Positions 1 through 9,600 of a stretch of 38,294 nucleotides of DNA are shown here, piece after piece. How positions within the stretch are numbered: the first letter of the stretch is position 1; each line of letters starts with the position of its first letter. The notes under the pieces are model-generated. The model made no database searches. It was not told the DNA's origin and saw nothing but the letters and a program-made list of their open reading frames with translations. The translations under genes were made by a program, and so were the position numbers. Location: the NCBI GenBank assembly GCA_964401685.1, contig CAYNZH010000019.1, positions 1 through 38,294 of the forward strand, in the 5' to 3' direction. The DNA comes from DASRQK01 sp964401685. GTDB taxonomy: Bacteria; Bacteroidota; Bacteroidia; Sphingobacteriales; Sphingobacteriaceae.

Positions 1-304
1 TAACTTTGCCAACTCTTTGCAATTGCAATAATATCTGATAAATCAAATTATTAGATTTAATCACAAGAAAGGCGGATCCGTAAGGATTCGCCTTTTTTTT
101 TGTTGCTACTGTTTTTTGTCTCGTCCCCCACAAGGAAGTATCTGTATTCCCTGACTTCTCGAGTTAAATGTTAAATTTCATGCTATTTATTATTTTTTTT
201 TGGTAAGTAATAATTTTTTGGTAATTTTACCTTTACGTAGTTTACTCGGTTACAAGTCGAGTCGCTAACAATAGGCTTATTAATTAACCATATTCAAAAC
301 AAAC
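1..304. other. Intergenic leader before the first susC
   Basis: No convincing gene is visible here. The first part carries an intrinsic terminator, which should end a transcript from outside the window. The middle (about 185-240) is very T/A-rich. The last 60 bases before the susC start contain a short inverted repeat, ACTCG at 244-248 and CGAGT at 258-262, which has a counterpart in front of the second susC. A perfect TTTG-N19-TAnnTTTG promoter was not found. TACCTTTA at 228-235 is the nearest -7-like string and lacks a well-spaced -33 element. Confidence 0.6.
68..101 (+). terminator. Intrinsic terminator of an upstream gene
   Basis: GGCGGATCC (71-79), a gtaa loop and GGATTCGCC (84-92) form a 9-bp stem with one G-T wobble, followed by nine T residues (93-101). 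This is a classical Rho-independent terminator. It separates whatever lies left of the window from the first SusC locus. Confidence 0.85.
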
Positions 305-3300
305 ATGAAACAAAAATTACTTTTTTTCTTTGTGATGAGCTGTATGCTGATTGGTTCAGCTTACGCTCAAGATCGAAGAATCAGTGGTAGGGTCGTCGAC
401 TCTGAGGGTAGTCCACTTGAGCGAGTATCCGTTCAGGTTGTCGGGTCTAATTTAGGTACTCAGACTGATCAGAATGGAAATTACGTTATTGCAATTTCTG
501 GAACCAATGTCTCTCTTCGGTTCACGATGGTAGGAATGGAAGAACGGATTCTTCCCGTCGGCACTTCAAACACACTAAACGTGACGCTTAACGTTGGTCA
601 ATCTTTAATTGATGAAGTTGTCGTCAACATGGGGTATGTGCAGCAGACTAAACGGGAAGTTACGGGATCTATTACTAAGATCTCAGCGGAGAGTTTCGAA
701 AATCAGGCTGTCACAAATTTTCAACAAGCAATTCAAGGCCGTGCTGCAGGTGTGACTGTAAATTCTAATACAGGAATTCCCGGTGGTTCAGTATCCATTA
801 ATGTAAGGGGCGTCGGCTCATTCTCTGCCGGTACACAACCTCTTTATATTATTGACGGAGTTCAAATGAATGGAGCTACCTTCGGAGGCTATACACAGAC
901 GAGTACGTTGGCTGGGTTGAATCCCAATGATATTGAGTCAATTGAGATTATCAAAGATGCTGCTACCGCATCAATCTATGGGTCACAAGCTGCGAACGGG
1001 GTTGTTTTAATTACAACCAAGAAGGGTAGAGTTGGAAGTACTAAAGTGACTTTCAATGCCTATACTGGTTCTAACGAAATTAACAAGTACTACGATGTGT
1101 TGAATACTCAGGATTATGTGACCTTGAGGACGGAGGCCTGGACAAATGCTAACCCTAGAGCGTCGGCAACAGCTATTCGAAATACCGTTATGAACGAGAT
1201 TAGGCAACCGGCGACAGCGACAGACGAAGAAATTGCAGCACTCCCGACCACGGATTGGCAGAGAGAGGCTTTCGGTACAGGCCGTGTGCAAAATTACGAG
1301 CTAGGTGTTAGTGGTGGTTCTGAGAATACTCAGTTTTATTTGTCTGCTAATTATTCCTATCAAAAGGCGATCGTTAGTAAGTCAGATTTTCAACGTTTAG
1401 GTTCCAAAATAACCTTGGACCATAAGGTAAACGAAAGGCTATCCGTTGGTGTTAATCTTAACCTTGCCAACATGCAACAAGAGATTCCTTTTGGTATAGA
1501 TGGCTCAACATTCGGTAACCCAGCATTTTCATCTTCTTTGATGTTGCCAACGGTTCCGGTAAGAAATGAAGATGGTACCTACTATGGTATGCCTGGAAGT
1601 GGCCAAACTATTCCTGGACTTTTGAATCATAATATTATTGCTGTGACTGATTACAATTCCGGAAACCAGGCGACAAGTCAACTTGTAGGTTCAACGTACG
1701 GAAATTATCAGATTACTCCTACTTTGTCATTCCGTTCGTTTTTTTCTATTGAATACGCCAATTTGTTAGGGAAGAGTTACCGTGATGCACGGACGCCTGA
1801 TGGGTTGACGCATAATGGTTTGTTACAGACTTTTACCAACCATAGAAGTAACTTTATGACGAACCAAATGCTCTCCTACAATAAGATTATCGACGATCAC
1901 AAAATTGATGCGTTGGTTGCATTTGAGTATCGTTTTGATGATTCTCGTACGCTTCAAGCGGCGGGTAGAGGATTTCCTTCTTACTTGTTTAGAAATTTGG
2001 GAGCTGCAGCTGAACCCTATTCTGTTAGCGAATCTTGGGGTGGTTTCATACGGTCCGGTTATTTAGGGCGTGTTTCTTACGGCTACCAAGGGAAGTATAT
2101 CGTCTCTGCGAATCTTCGTTATGATGGATCCTCTCGTTTTGGTAGTAACAATCTTTGGGGATGGTTCCCAGGAGTTAGTGTTGCATGGAACATCGCTGAC
2201 GAGGCCTTTATGGAAGAAGCATTGTGGATTAACGATTTGAAACTCCGGGTAGGTTACGGTCAAGCAGGTAATGATAATATCGGAAATTTTGATGCTAGAG
2301 CGTTATATTCTCGTGTTGGGGTATACATGGGACAACCCGCAATTGCTCCCAGTAATCTTGCGAACCCTGATCTTCGATGGGAAAAATCGGCGACCACAGA
2401 TGTGGCGGTTGACTTTTCGTTCTTCAGAAACAGGTTGTTTGGTTCCGTCGGTGTATTCCGTAAGATCAGTTCTGACTTGTTAATGTCTCAACCTTTGATC
2501 AGCACGTCTGGATACACTTCGATTACGACTAACGTTGGTAAGCTTCAGAACGAAGGTATTGAATTGGAAGTTAATTCTGTGAACGTTCATACATCCGGTG
2601 GATTCAGATGGGGTTCCAATTTTAACATTACTTATATTGAAAACGAGATCTTGGAACTTTACGGTGGTCATGATCAAATGCCAACAAACGTAAACATGAG
2701 AGTCGGGCACGCCTACGGTGCGGTATTTACCTACCAATTTGCAGGTGTCAGTCCTGCAACCGGACGTCCGATGATCTGGGATGCCAATGATAATCTCGCT
2801 TACGTGCCGGTGGCAGATGACAGACGTTATATCGGACAAACTCGCCCCAAATACACTGGTGGTTTCTCCAATGACTTTTCTTACAAAGGATTTGACGTTA
2901 GTGTTTTATTTCAATATCAGTATGGCGGAATGGCGCAGGACGGTCAAGCTCAATTCCTGAGCGAAGTCGGAAACCGTGCGTTCAACTCCCTACAGGAGGA
3001 TTTCGATAATCGCTGGACGACTCCAGGTCAAATTACTCACATCGCACGACCATATAATGGCGGTACTGAACCTAACGGTGTAAGTAGATTGGTAGGATCT
3101 GCGTTATATTACAATACAGATATGATCAGGCTAAAGAATATTCAAGCGGGGTATACTTTCCCAAGACAGTGGTTGAGCAGAATTAAAGTTGATAATCTAA
3201 GATTGTATTTCCAGGCGAACAACCCGTACACGTATACTGAGTTTAGAGGTTACGATCCGGAGTTTGGTTCCACTGCAACGGGAATTATTCCACAAGCTAA

Positions 3301-3334
3301 AAATTACACATTTGGATTGCAATTAGGTTTTTAA
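305..3334 (+). CDS. SusC/RagA-family TonB-linked outer membrane protein (locus 1)
   Basis: A TonB-dependent outer-membrane transporter of the SusC/RagA class. With its SusD lipoprotein it should import an oligomeric nutrient such as a glycan or peptide; the substrate cannot be read from the sequence. The 1009-residue protein has a signal peptide (about 1-21, ending AYA), a carboxypeptidase-regulatory-like beta-sandwich (about 25-100), a TonB-box-like stretch DEVVV near 104, then a plug with NVRGVGSF, PLYIIDGV, IESIEIIKDAATASIYGSQAANGVVLITTKKG split over this stretch, and a long beta-barrel ending in aromatic F (GLQLGF). There is no N-terminal STN domain, so direct FecR/ECF-sigma signalling through this protein is not expected. 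The start ATG at 305 directly precedes the signal peptide. It lies 12 bases before susD. The family call is very secure. Confidence 0.97.
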   Translation: MKQKLLFFFVMSCMLIGSAYAQDRRISGRVVDSEGSPLERVSVQVVGSNLGTQTDQNGNYVIAISGTNVSLRFTMVGMEERILPVGTSNTLNVTLNVGQSLIDEVVVNMGYVQQTKREVTGSITKISAESFENQAVTNFQQAIQGRAAGVTVNSNTGIPGGSVSINVRGVGSFSAGTQPLYIIDGVQMNGATFGGYTQTSTLAGLNPNDIESIEIIKDAATASIYGSQAANGVVLITTKKGRVGSTKVTFNAYTGSNEINKYYDVLNTQDYVTLRTEAWTNANPRASATAIRNTVMNEIRQPATATDEEIAALPTTDWQREAFGTGRVQNYELGVSGGSENTQFYLSANYSYQKAIVSKSDFQRLGSKITLDHKVNERLSVGVNLNLANMQQEIPFGIDGSTFGNPAFSSSLMLPTVPVRNEDGTYYGMPGSGQTIPGLLNHNIIAVTDYNSGNQATSQLVGSTYGNYQITPTLSFRSFFSIEYANLLGKSYRDARTPDGLTHNGLLQTFTNHRSNFMTNQMLSYNKIIDDHKIDALVAFEYRFDDSRTLQAAGRGFPSYLFRNLGAAAEPYSVSESWGGFIRSGYLGRVSYGYQGKYIVSANLRYDGSSRFGSNNLWGWFPGVSVAWNIADEAFMEEALWINDLKLRVGYGQAGNDNIGNFDARALYSRVGVYMGQPAIAPSNLANPDLRWEKSATTDVAVDFSFFRNRLFGSVGVFRKISSDLLMSQPLISTSGYTSITTNVGKLQNEGIELEVNSVNVHTSGGFRWGSNFNITYIENEILELYGGHDQMPTNVNMRVGHAYGAVFTYQFAGVSPATGRPMIWDANDNLAYVPVADDRRYIGQTRPKYTGGFSNDFSYKGFDVSVLFQYQYGGMAQDGQAQFLSEVGNRAFNSLQEDFDNRWTTPGQITHIARPYNGGTEPNGVSRLVGSALYYNTDMIRLKNIQAGYTFPRQWLSRIKVDNLRLYFQANNPYTYTEFRGYDPEFGSTATGIIPQAKNYTFGLQLGF

Positions 3335-3346
3335 AATTAGAAATTC

Positions 3347-4906
3347 ATGAAAAAATATAGTCATATACTAAAAGTAGCAATTTTATCTGGATGCGTATTA
3401 TTCGCATCCTGCGATAAAATTCTAGATATAAGTCCAGAGGATCAAATTGACGCTGGAGTTGCATTGACCACCAAAGCCGGAGTTTCTGCTTCAATCGCAG
3501 CCGTTTATGCTACGATGAAAGGAGAGGTGTTGTACGGTAATAGATTAATTGGTCTTGGAACTGCTTTGGCGGATGACGGCATGGCAACAAATCGTTCAGG
3601 CCGCTATAATTCTGAGTACCGAAATATTAGAGGAGCACATTATTCGCACTGGTCTAGTTCGTATGTTGCCTTAAATCGCATCAATATCATCCTCGAAGGT
3701 ATCCCTGGAATTTCCGACCCTTCAATCACTGAAGCAGAGCGTACAGCATGGAAAGGTGAATTGTTGTTCTTAAGAGCTCTTTATCATTTCAATTTGGTAA
3801 ATACGTATGCGTATATTCCAGGTGCCATCATCGAATCCGCTAATCAAGGCGGAGTGCCAATTTTGATGAGTGCCATTTCGACAGCCGAGGGTGCGCTTAA
3901 CGCAGAAACTCCGCGCGTAGGGCAAGAAGTAGTTTATGATGCTATTTATTCAGATCTGGAAGAGGCTATCACATTGCTCCCATCTATTAACAATGTTGGG
4001 ACAGCAAATAAAGAGGCAGCACAACTTCTTCTGTCTAGAGCTGCACTTTATCGCAAAGATTTCCCCAAGGCGGTGGAATTGGCCAATGCTGTGATCGCTA
4101 GTGAGGGCAGCAGACTGTTGAATGCGGACAATTATGTAGCTGGTTTTTCTGCGGCAATCAATCCGGAATCTTTGTTCGAAATTATTTTTGAGCAAGCAAA
4201 TGAAAGTTTGGGAGTAAACGTGTCTCTTCAAACGTTATTCACTAGTTTGACGGAAAGAATGCCTGACGAACGGAGAGATAGCTCTGACGTGTACGCCGGT
4301 CGTACAGCAGAAGGACGGAAAGCCGAAAGAGGCGGTTTCGCAGACTTAGTTCCTACAGAGGATCTTCTTAATGCGTTAGGAATTACGGTTGACAATAATG
4401 GCTCAACAGAAGTCTTGATTACTAGCCGGTCAAATGACGTCAGAAATATGATGTTTGAAGTGGGAGCGTCTCATCGCGGAGTTCCTTATGTGGAGTCAAC
4501 CAAATTTTTGGGAAAGAACGGTTCTATCAACTTGGATAATACTTCTGTGATGAGGATTGCAGAGGCGTATTTGAACAGAGCGGAGGCTTATGCCGAGGCT
4601 GGTGCTCAACAAAATGTAGCGTTGGCGCTTGCTGATGTCAACACGATCCGTACAAACAGAGGGTTATCACCGGTAACTGGTTTGACCGGACAGGCTTTGA
4701 TTGATGAAATATTATTACAACGACGTTTGGAATTTGCGTTTGAGGGTGGACATCGATTTTTGGATTTAAAACGTAGAGGCATGGATATCAATAAGCCTGC
4801 TACCAACAGTACGTTTAACTTTGATAATGTGTTGTTGCTACCACAAATTCCAGTAGGAGATGTGGATGGAAGTAATAATACGATTCCTCAGAACAATGGT
4901 TATTAA
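3347..4906 (+). CDS. SusD/RagB-family nutrient-binding outer membrane lipoprotein (locus 1)
   Basis: The SusD partner that caps the SusC barrel and binds substrate at the cell surface. The 519-residue protein starts with a lipoprotein signal ending in FASC. It then shows the helical TPR-like SusD layout: SHWSSSYVALNRINIILEG near 105, the WKGELLFLRALYHFNLVNTY helix near 150, and the C-terminal RagB part with ESTKFLGKNG, VMRIAEAYLNRAEAYAEAG and ILLQRRLEFAFEGGHRFLDL in separate blocks. This is the classical RagB/SusD type with both the SusD-like N-terminal part and the RagB C-terminal part. The gene sits 12 bases after susC and 12 bases before the next lipoprotein gene, so the three are almost certainly one operon. 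Confidence 0.95.
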   Translation: MKKYSHILKVAILSGCVLFASCDKILDISPEDQIDAGVALTTKAGVSASIAAVYATMKGEVLYGNRLIGLGTALADDGMATNRSGRYNSEYRNIRGAHYSHWSSSYVALNRINIILEGIPGISDPSITEAERTAWKGELLFLRALYHFNLVNTYAYIPGAIIESANQGGVPILMSAISTAEGALNAETPRVGQEVVYDAIYSDLEEAITLLPSINNVGTANKEAAQLLLSRAALYRKDFPKAVELANAVIASEGSRLLNADNYVAGFSAAINPESLFEIIFEQANESLGVNVSLQTLFTSLTERMPDERRDSSDVYAGRTAEGRKAERGGFADLVPTEDLLNALGITVDNNGSTEVLITSRSNDVRNMMFEVGASHRGVPYVESTKFLGKNGSINLDNTSVMRIAEAYLNRAEAYAEAGAQQNVALALADVNTIRTNRGLSPVTGLTGQALIDEILLQRRLEFAFEGGHRFLDLKRRGMDINKPATNSTFNFDNVLLLPQIPVGDVDGSNNTIPQNNGY

Positions 4907-4918
4907 TAAGAAAATTTA

Positions 4919-5464
4919 ATGAATATGAAATTAGGTAAAAACATAGTTCTTGGCGCTATGATAATGTTAGTCATGACATTTGTCTCTTGCATCAAGGATG
5001 ATAAGATTGTCATAGATGGATCGTACGTCGAGTGGGACGCCGCCGTTCAGAATGCAAATGCAGGTGGTAGAGATTATCCCATCATCCAGAGACAGGTCGT
5101 AGGGGGACAGCAACAAAATAACGCCGACCCGGTTCTGAATACGAATATTGGAACGATAAAATTGAGAGTTAATCTTGTTGGTCCGCACCGCTCGTCTCCT
5201 ATAGAGTTTAGATATTTTGCGGTCGAAGGTGAGCCTTTAGCAGCAAACCACGTCCAGGCAGTGTCAGGTACTCATTATAGTACAAGCGGAACAGTCACTA
5301 TCCCAGCGAATTCTAGCTTTGGGGAAGTGGAAATTACCGTAAATCCCGCGTCCGCTGCGGGAAACCCGCTTCAATTAGTTCTGGAGCTTGAGGGCAGCGG
5401 AGATGTTAAAATTATGGAAAACAAGAAGAGAATCGGTTTGTCGATTGCTCAGGTTCAACCATAG
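4919..5464 (+). CDS. Small surface lipoprotein of SusC/SusD locus 1 (DUF4843-like)
   Basis: A 181-residue lipoprotein: the signal peptide ends in FVSC, and the mature protein begins C-I-K-D-D, which fits the acidic lipoprotein export signal that sends Bacteroidota lipoproteins to the outer face of the outer membrane. The rest is beta-rich. The segment from GTIKLRVNLVG through GTHYSTSG and TVTIPANSSFGEVEITV resembles the DUF4843/Calx-beta-like accessory lipoproteins coded after many susCD pairs. That family call is from pattern memory and is only moderately sure. Its position suggests a SusE/SusF-like auxiliary substrate-binding protein. A second in-frame ATG lies at 4925 and could equally be the start. 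Confidence 0.7.
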   Translation: MNMKLGKNIVLGAMIMLVMTFVSCIKDDKIVIDGSYVEWDAAVQNANAGGRDYPIIQRQVVGGQQQNNADPVLNTNIGTIKLRVNLVGPHRSSPIEFRYFAVEGEPLAANHVQAVSGTHYSTSGTVTIPANSSFGEVEITVNPASAAGNPLQLVLELEGSGDVKIMENKKRIGLSIAQVQP

Positions 5465-5474
5465 TATCTGATAG

Positions 5475-5514
5475 TTAACCACACCGTCGGAGTATATTTC
5501 CGAGGTGTGGTTAA
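5475..5514 (+). terminator. Long perfect hairpin at the end of SusC/SusD locus 1
   Basis: TTAACCACACC (5475-5485) pairs perfectly with GGTGTGGTTAA (5504-5514). Inside it, TCGGA (5487-5491) pairs with TCCGA (5499-5503) around a seven-base loop. The stem totals about 16 bp with one bulged G. It follows the lipoprotein stop codon by 10 bases. The downstream sequence is A/T-rich but has no uninterrupted T tract, so it may be a weak terminator or a 3' stabilising hairpin. Confidence 0.65.
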
Positions 5515-5547
5515 TTTATATCTTTTAATCAGTTTTAAATATTCCCG

Positions 5548-6216
5548 ATGGTGAGATTCCCAACTCTTTTCGTTGTTTGTGTAGGACTTAGTTTTTTGTC
5601 TGCAAACGTTTCAGCACAAGGAATTCTGTCTGATATTAATGGGAACGTGTTGAGAGTAAATTCGTACGGCGAAGTGGGTGGTACACCATATTTCGAAACT
5701 GATGAATGGTTGGATGGTGTCATTACCATCAATGGAATTAAAAGCGGTACCACCAAGTTAAAGTATGATCTGGTTGCGGATGCTTTGCTATACCTTGATC
5801 CTAGTGGAAATACTATTCAAATCACTACTCCTATTCAAGAATTTTTTATTTATGGGCTAGCCGATTCCGCACTCGTTTTTCGGAGCGGCTATGAGGCAAT
5901 TGACAAAAATTCTGAAAAATCCTTTTATCAAGTGCTGGTCGACGGTCACGTTCAATTATTGAAAAAATCGCGTAAGGCAGTTCATGAACGGGTATCCTAC
6001 GGCTCCAGTGTGAAAGAAGTTTTTTTTGATCAACAGTCTAATTATTATATTTTTAGTGATACCGAAGGACTGTCGAGGGTAACAAATAAGACCTCCTTTT
6101 TTAAAGCTGTTGCAACCAATACGCCGGAGATCGAATCGTATGTTCGCCAGAACCGAGTCAATTTTCGAAACGAGGAGGACTTGATTTCGTTGATCATGTT
6201 CGTGAATTCTTTATAA
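5548..6216 (+). CDS. Secreted protein of unknown function
   Basis: A 222-residue protein with an N-terminal signal peptide (about 1-24, ending VSAQ) and no lipobox, so it is probably periplasmic or exported. I recognise no enzyme motif. The region with GGTPYF, EWLDGVITINGIKSG, TTKLKYDLVADALLYLDPSG resembles a class of uncharacterised secreted Bacteroidota proteins with a short beta-sheet repeat, but I cannot name the family. The gene is separated from the SusC/SusD operon by the hairpin at 5475-5514 and lies on the same strand, so it could be a read-through member or a separate unit. It ends just before the tamB-like remnant on the other strand. Confidence 0.75.
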   Translation: MVRFPTLFVVCVGLSFLSANVSAQGILSDINGNVLRVNSYGEVGGTPYFETDEWLDGVITINGIKSGTTKLKYDLVADALLYLDPSGNTIQITTPIQEFFIYGLADSALVFRSGYEAIDKNSEKSFYQVLVDGHVQLLKKSRKAVHERVSYGSSVKEVFFDQQSNYYIFSDTEGLSRVTNKTSFFKAVATNTPEIESYVRQNRVNFRNEEDLISLIMFVNSL

Positions 6217-6607
6217 TTTTTTAGTCACTATTTCTTTGCATCCCCAAGGACAGGAGCTATTCTAGTCGATTTTTTAAGATTTTCTCAGTGCCGGAGCCTC
6301 TGTCTAAAAATTCGTCGATTCGGTTGTATTCATGAAGGCGACTGAGACGGAGATCATCGAAGTACTCTTCGTTGGGACGAGGAGAGAGTTTGCAAACTAA
6401 TTCGGTTCTAGCCGAATAGCGCCGATTGCCTACCGTATTCAACCGGCCGTCCCTTAGGAAACTTCATAACATTTTTTTTGTTAAATATTTGTTAAACTCG
6501 ATTTTTATGTCGAGTTTCGCTGTCAGGGTGTGGCAAGTTGCTTTCGTAAATGCAAGCTACTTACGCACTTGGCTTAATCATACTTTGCAAACTTAAATTA
6601 AAAACAC
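6217..6607. other. Intergenic region between the two SusC/SusD loci
   Basis: This 391-base stretch has no intact + strand gene. The first half carries, on the - strand, an open frame resembling the end of TamB. The second half is the leader of the second susC. It begins with a T/A-rich run (about 6468-6490). It also contains an inverted repeat, AAACTCGA at 6494-6501 and TCGAGTTT at 6510-6517, which is the counterpart of the repeat before the first susC. A near-consensus -7-like string (ATACTTTG) lies about 20 bases before the start codon, without a clear -33 partner. Confidence 0.5.
6257..6463 (-). pseudogene. Putative remnant of a tamB 3' end
   Basis: This - strand frame is open for about 68 codons, ends in TAG, and has no convincing start. 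Its translation resembles the last residues of the intact TamB coded at 12347. Both have a (L/I)R(R)DGRL start, then G-(S)-N-R, then an EEY/DEY block. Without gaps, EYFDDLRLSRLHEYNRIDEF aligns to EYISALGLIYRQEFNNFGDF with the E-Y, L, L, E-(Y/F)-N and final F positions shared (about a third identical). The 5' side is cut off by the leader of the second susC. It lies convergent to a SusC/SusD locus, exactly as the intact tamB does. A chance open frame or a short unrelated gene remains possible. Confidence 0.38.
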
Positions 6608-9600
6608 ATGAAACAAAAACTACTATGTTTCTTCATGCTTGTGTTTACGCTGGTCGGAACAGCGGAGGCGCAGGTACGGAGGGTTAGCGGTAAGGTGACT
6701 TCCGCGAGCGATGGTGCTCCTCTTGCAGGTGTTTCGGTTCGTGCTGGCGGTACTTCGTCAGGCGCACAGACAGACGCGCAAGGAAATTATGCCTTCAACG
6801 TTCCTGCTGATGCGGGGACATTGGAGTTCACATCTGTGGGTTATGAGTCGTTGACGATCAGCCTTACAGGCGAGAATGTTTACAATGTTCGCTTAAACTC
6901 TGCGACCACTGCTCTTGATGAAGTGGTCATCGGTGCTGCCGGTCTCCAGACCAAGGCTCGGGAGCAGGGAACGCAGCAGACGAGGGTGACAGCGGCTACT
7001 TTGACGAGAAGTAAGCCGATCAACGTTGCAGCAGGGCTTCACGCAAAAGTTCCCGGGTTGCAGATCAACTCTATCTCCAGTGGTGTCAACCCGACCGTAC
7101 GTTTAGTACTTCGGGGTAATCGTTCCCTTCTTGGGGATAACACCGCGCTTTTGGTTGTTGACAACTCTATCGTTCCTACGTCTATTTTGGGGAATATCAA
7201 CCCCGAGGATGTTGAGAGCGTTGTGGTTCTTAACGGTGCCGGTGGCGCTGCGCTTTACGGATCTCAGGGATCCAATGGTGCGATCATCGTTACCACTAAA
7301 AAAGGTGTCGTCGGAGTAACAACCGTTAGACTGGGTCACACAGCTACCTTGGAGCAAGTAAGCTTTCAGCCAAAGCTTCAGGAACTATTTGGTGCTGGTG
7401 CAGACGCAGATCTTCAGCTTTATACGCCTTATGAGAACCAGCAGTATGGACCTCGTTTCGACGGGCAGATTCGTGAAGTAGGGCAAACCTTGGAGGACGG
7501 TTCGATTCAGACCCTGCCTTATGCGGCGCACAGCGGACGTTACGATTTCTGGGAAACTGGAAGACAGCACCAGACCGACCTTGCACTTTCTTCAGGTGAT
7601 GACAAAGGAACATCGTATGTTTCCTTGCAACATCTTGGTGTACAGGGTACAACCTATAAGGATAAGTATATGCGTATTGGTATCCGTGCTAACGGTACCC
7701 GAAATGTATATGACAATCTTCGTGTAGGATATAACATCAACTATATTCAAAATAGGTACGACCAGACAACACAGACGTCTAATATTTACAACAACCTATT
7801 GAATACGCCAGCGAATATTCCTATTACGCAATACAAAGATTGGCAAAACGACAAATTTGCAAATCCGAATGGTTATTACAATAACTATTACGGAAACCCT
7901 TATTTTTTGATTGACAACTACCGCGACAAGACTCGAAATGATTATTTGACTGGTAACGTTGAAATTAACTGGAGAGCGCTTGATTGGTTGAGCCTCAGCG
8001 CAGGAGGTAATATCAGTAGCCGTAATTTTAGCAACAAAGGCACGACCGGTGTATTTACCTATTCTGATTACGTTTTGGCAAACTTCGCTGGTAGCCAGGC
8101 GAACGTAGCTGGCGGTGTATCTGATGGTGCTGGCTATTCGACTACTGTAATCGGTGATTTCAAGGCGATCTTTACCCATCGCGTTGAGGATTTTGGTTTC
8201 CGTTTCACCGCAGGTAATCAAGTCATTCAGCGTTCTGGAAAAAGCATGGGCGTAAGTATTAACGGTTTGGTTATCCCAGGCTTGTATAACGTGAGCAACC
8301 GTACTGATCCATTCCCAAGTGGAAATGAGTCGAACAACCTCAGCCGTGAGATAGGTCTTTGGGGACAATTTGTTGGGGACTACAAAAACTACTTATTCCT
8401 TACCTTAAGTGGACGTAATGACTGGGTTTCAGTACTGGATCCTGAAAACAATTCGTTCTTTTATCCAGCTGCTGACTTGTCATTTGTGGCAACAGATGCA
8501 CTGGAAAGTCTCAGAGGAAATGATTTCTTAAATATGTTGAAGCTGCGTGCTGGATGGTCTAAGTCAGGTAACGTAAACTTGGGTCCATACGCATTGCTGT
8601 CCACTTTCAGCCAGGCGAATGGTTTTCCTTACAGCTCAGGTGCAGGTTTCTCGATTGGCAGCCAGATGGTTGCTGAAGGTCTACGTCCTGAGATCACTAC
8701 AGGTATTGAAGCTGGGGTGGATGCGACCTTGTGGAACAACCGCGTTGATGCATCTTTTACTTACTTTACTACAGAAACGGAAGACCAGATCATTCCGACT
8801 GGAGTTTCTACCGCAACAGGATACTCTTCTCTGCGTCAGAACGTCGGTCTTGTTACCAACGAAGGTGTGGAAACATCTCTGGACTTCCGCTTGATGAGGT
8901 CATCTGATTGGATGCTTTCTGTCGGTGCCAACTATACCTATTTGGAGAACATGGTTGTAAAGATCAGTGATGACCAAAGACAGGTGCAGATTTCAACTGG
9001 CGGTTCCGCTCAGGTTGTGGCGACAGAAGGTCAACCTTTCCCGTCTTTGTTCGGTACAGTGTATGATCGCGATCCCCAAGGGCGTATCATTGTGGACCCC
9101 TTGACTGGTTATCCAGGTGTTGCTGCATCCAGCGTTTTGTTGGGAAATACGCAGCCAAAACACAAATTGGGGATGAATGCATACCTACAGTATAAAGATT
9201 TTGCATTTTCAGTAGTTGCTGAGTACCGTGGTGGATATTATATCTATAACAACGCTGCGAGCACCTTTGACTTCTCTGGTTCCGCAATCAATACTGTTTG
9301 GTATGATCGTGACCGATTCGTAGTTCCAAATTCCTCATACATGGATGCATCTGGAAATTACGTGGAGAACACCAATATTACCGTACGTGACGGTGGTTCT
9401 GGCTTCTGGTCCAGTGGTGCCTATAACCGTAACATTGCAGAGAACTACATTTACAAAGGTGATTTCTGGAAAATCCGTGAGATTGCATTGGCTTACACGC
9501 TACCTGCGCGCTTGTTAGGTGATTCCGGTTATGTGAAAGGTGTTGAGATCAGTGTACAAGGCCGTAACTTGTTCCTTTGGACGCCTAAAGCGAATATTTA

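Noticed and set aside
1..101. A short RNA gene between TAACTTTG at 1-8 and the terminator at 68-101
   Set aside because: TAACTTTG fits a -7 box, but the -33 region is outside the window and the first bases may simply be the end of an upstream gene.
7796..8368. 190-codon - strand frame inside the second susC
   Set aside because: It is a shadow of the beta-barrel coding frame with no recognisable product or start context.
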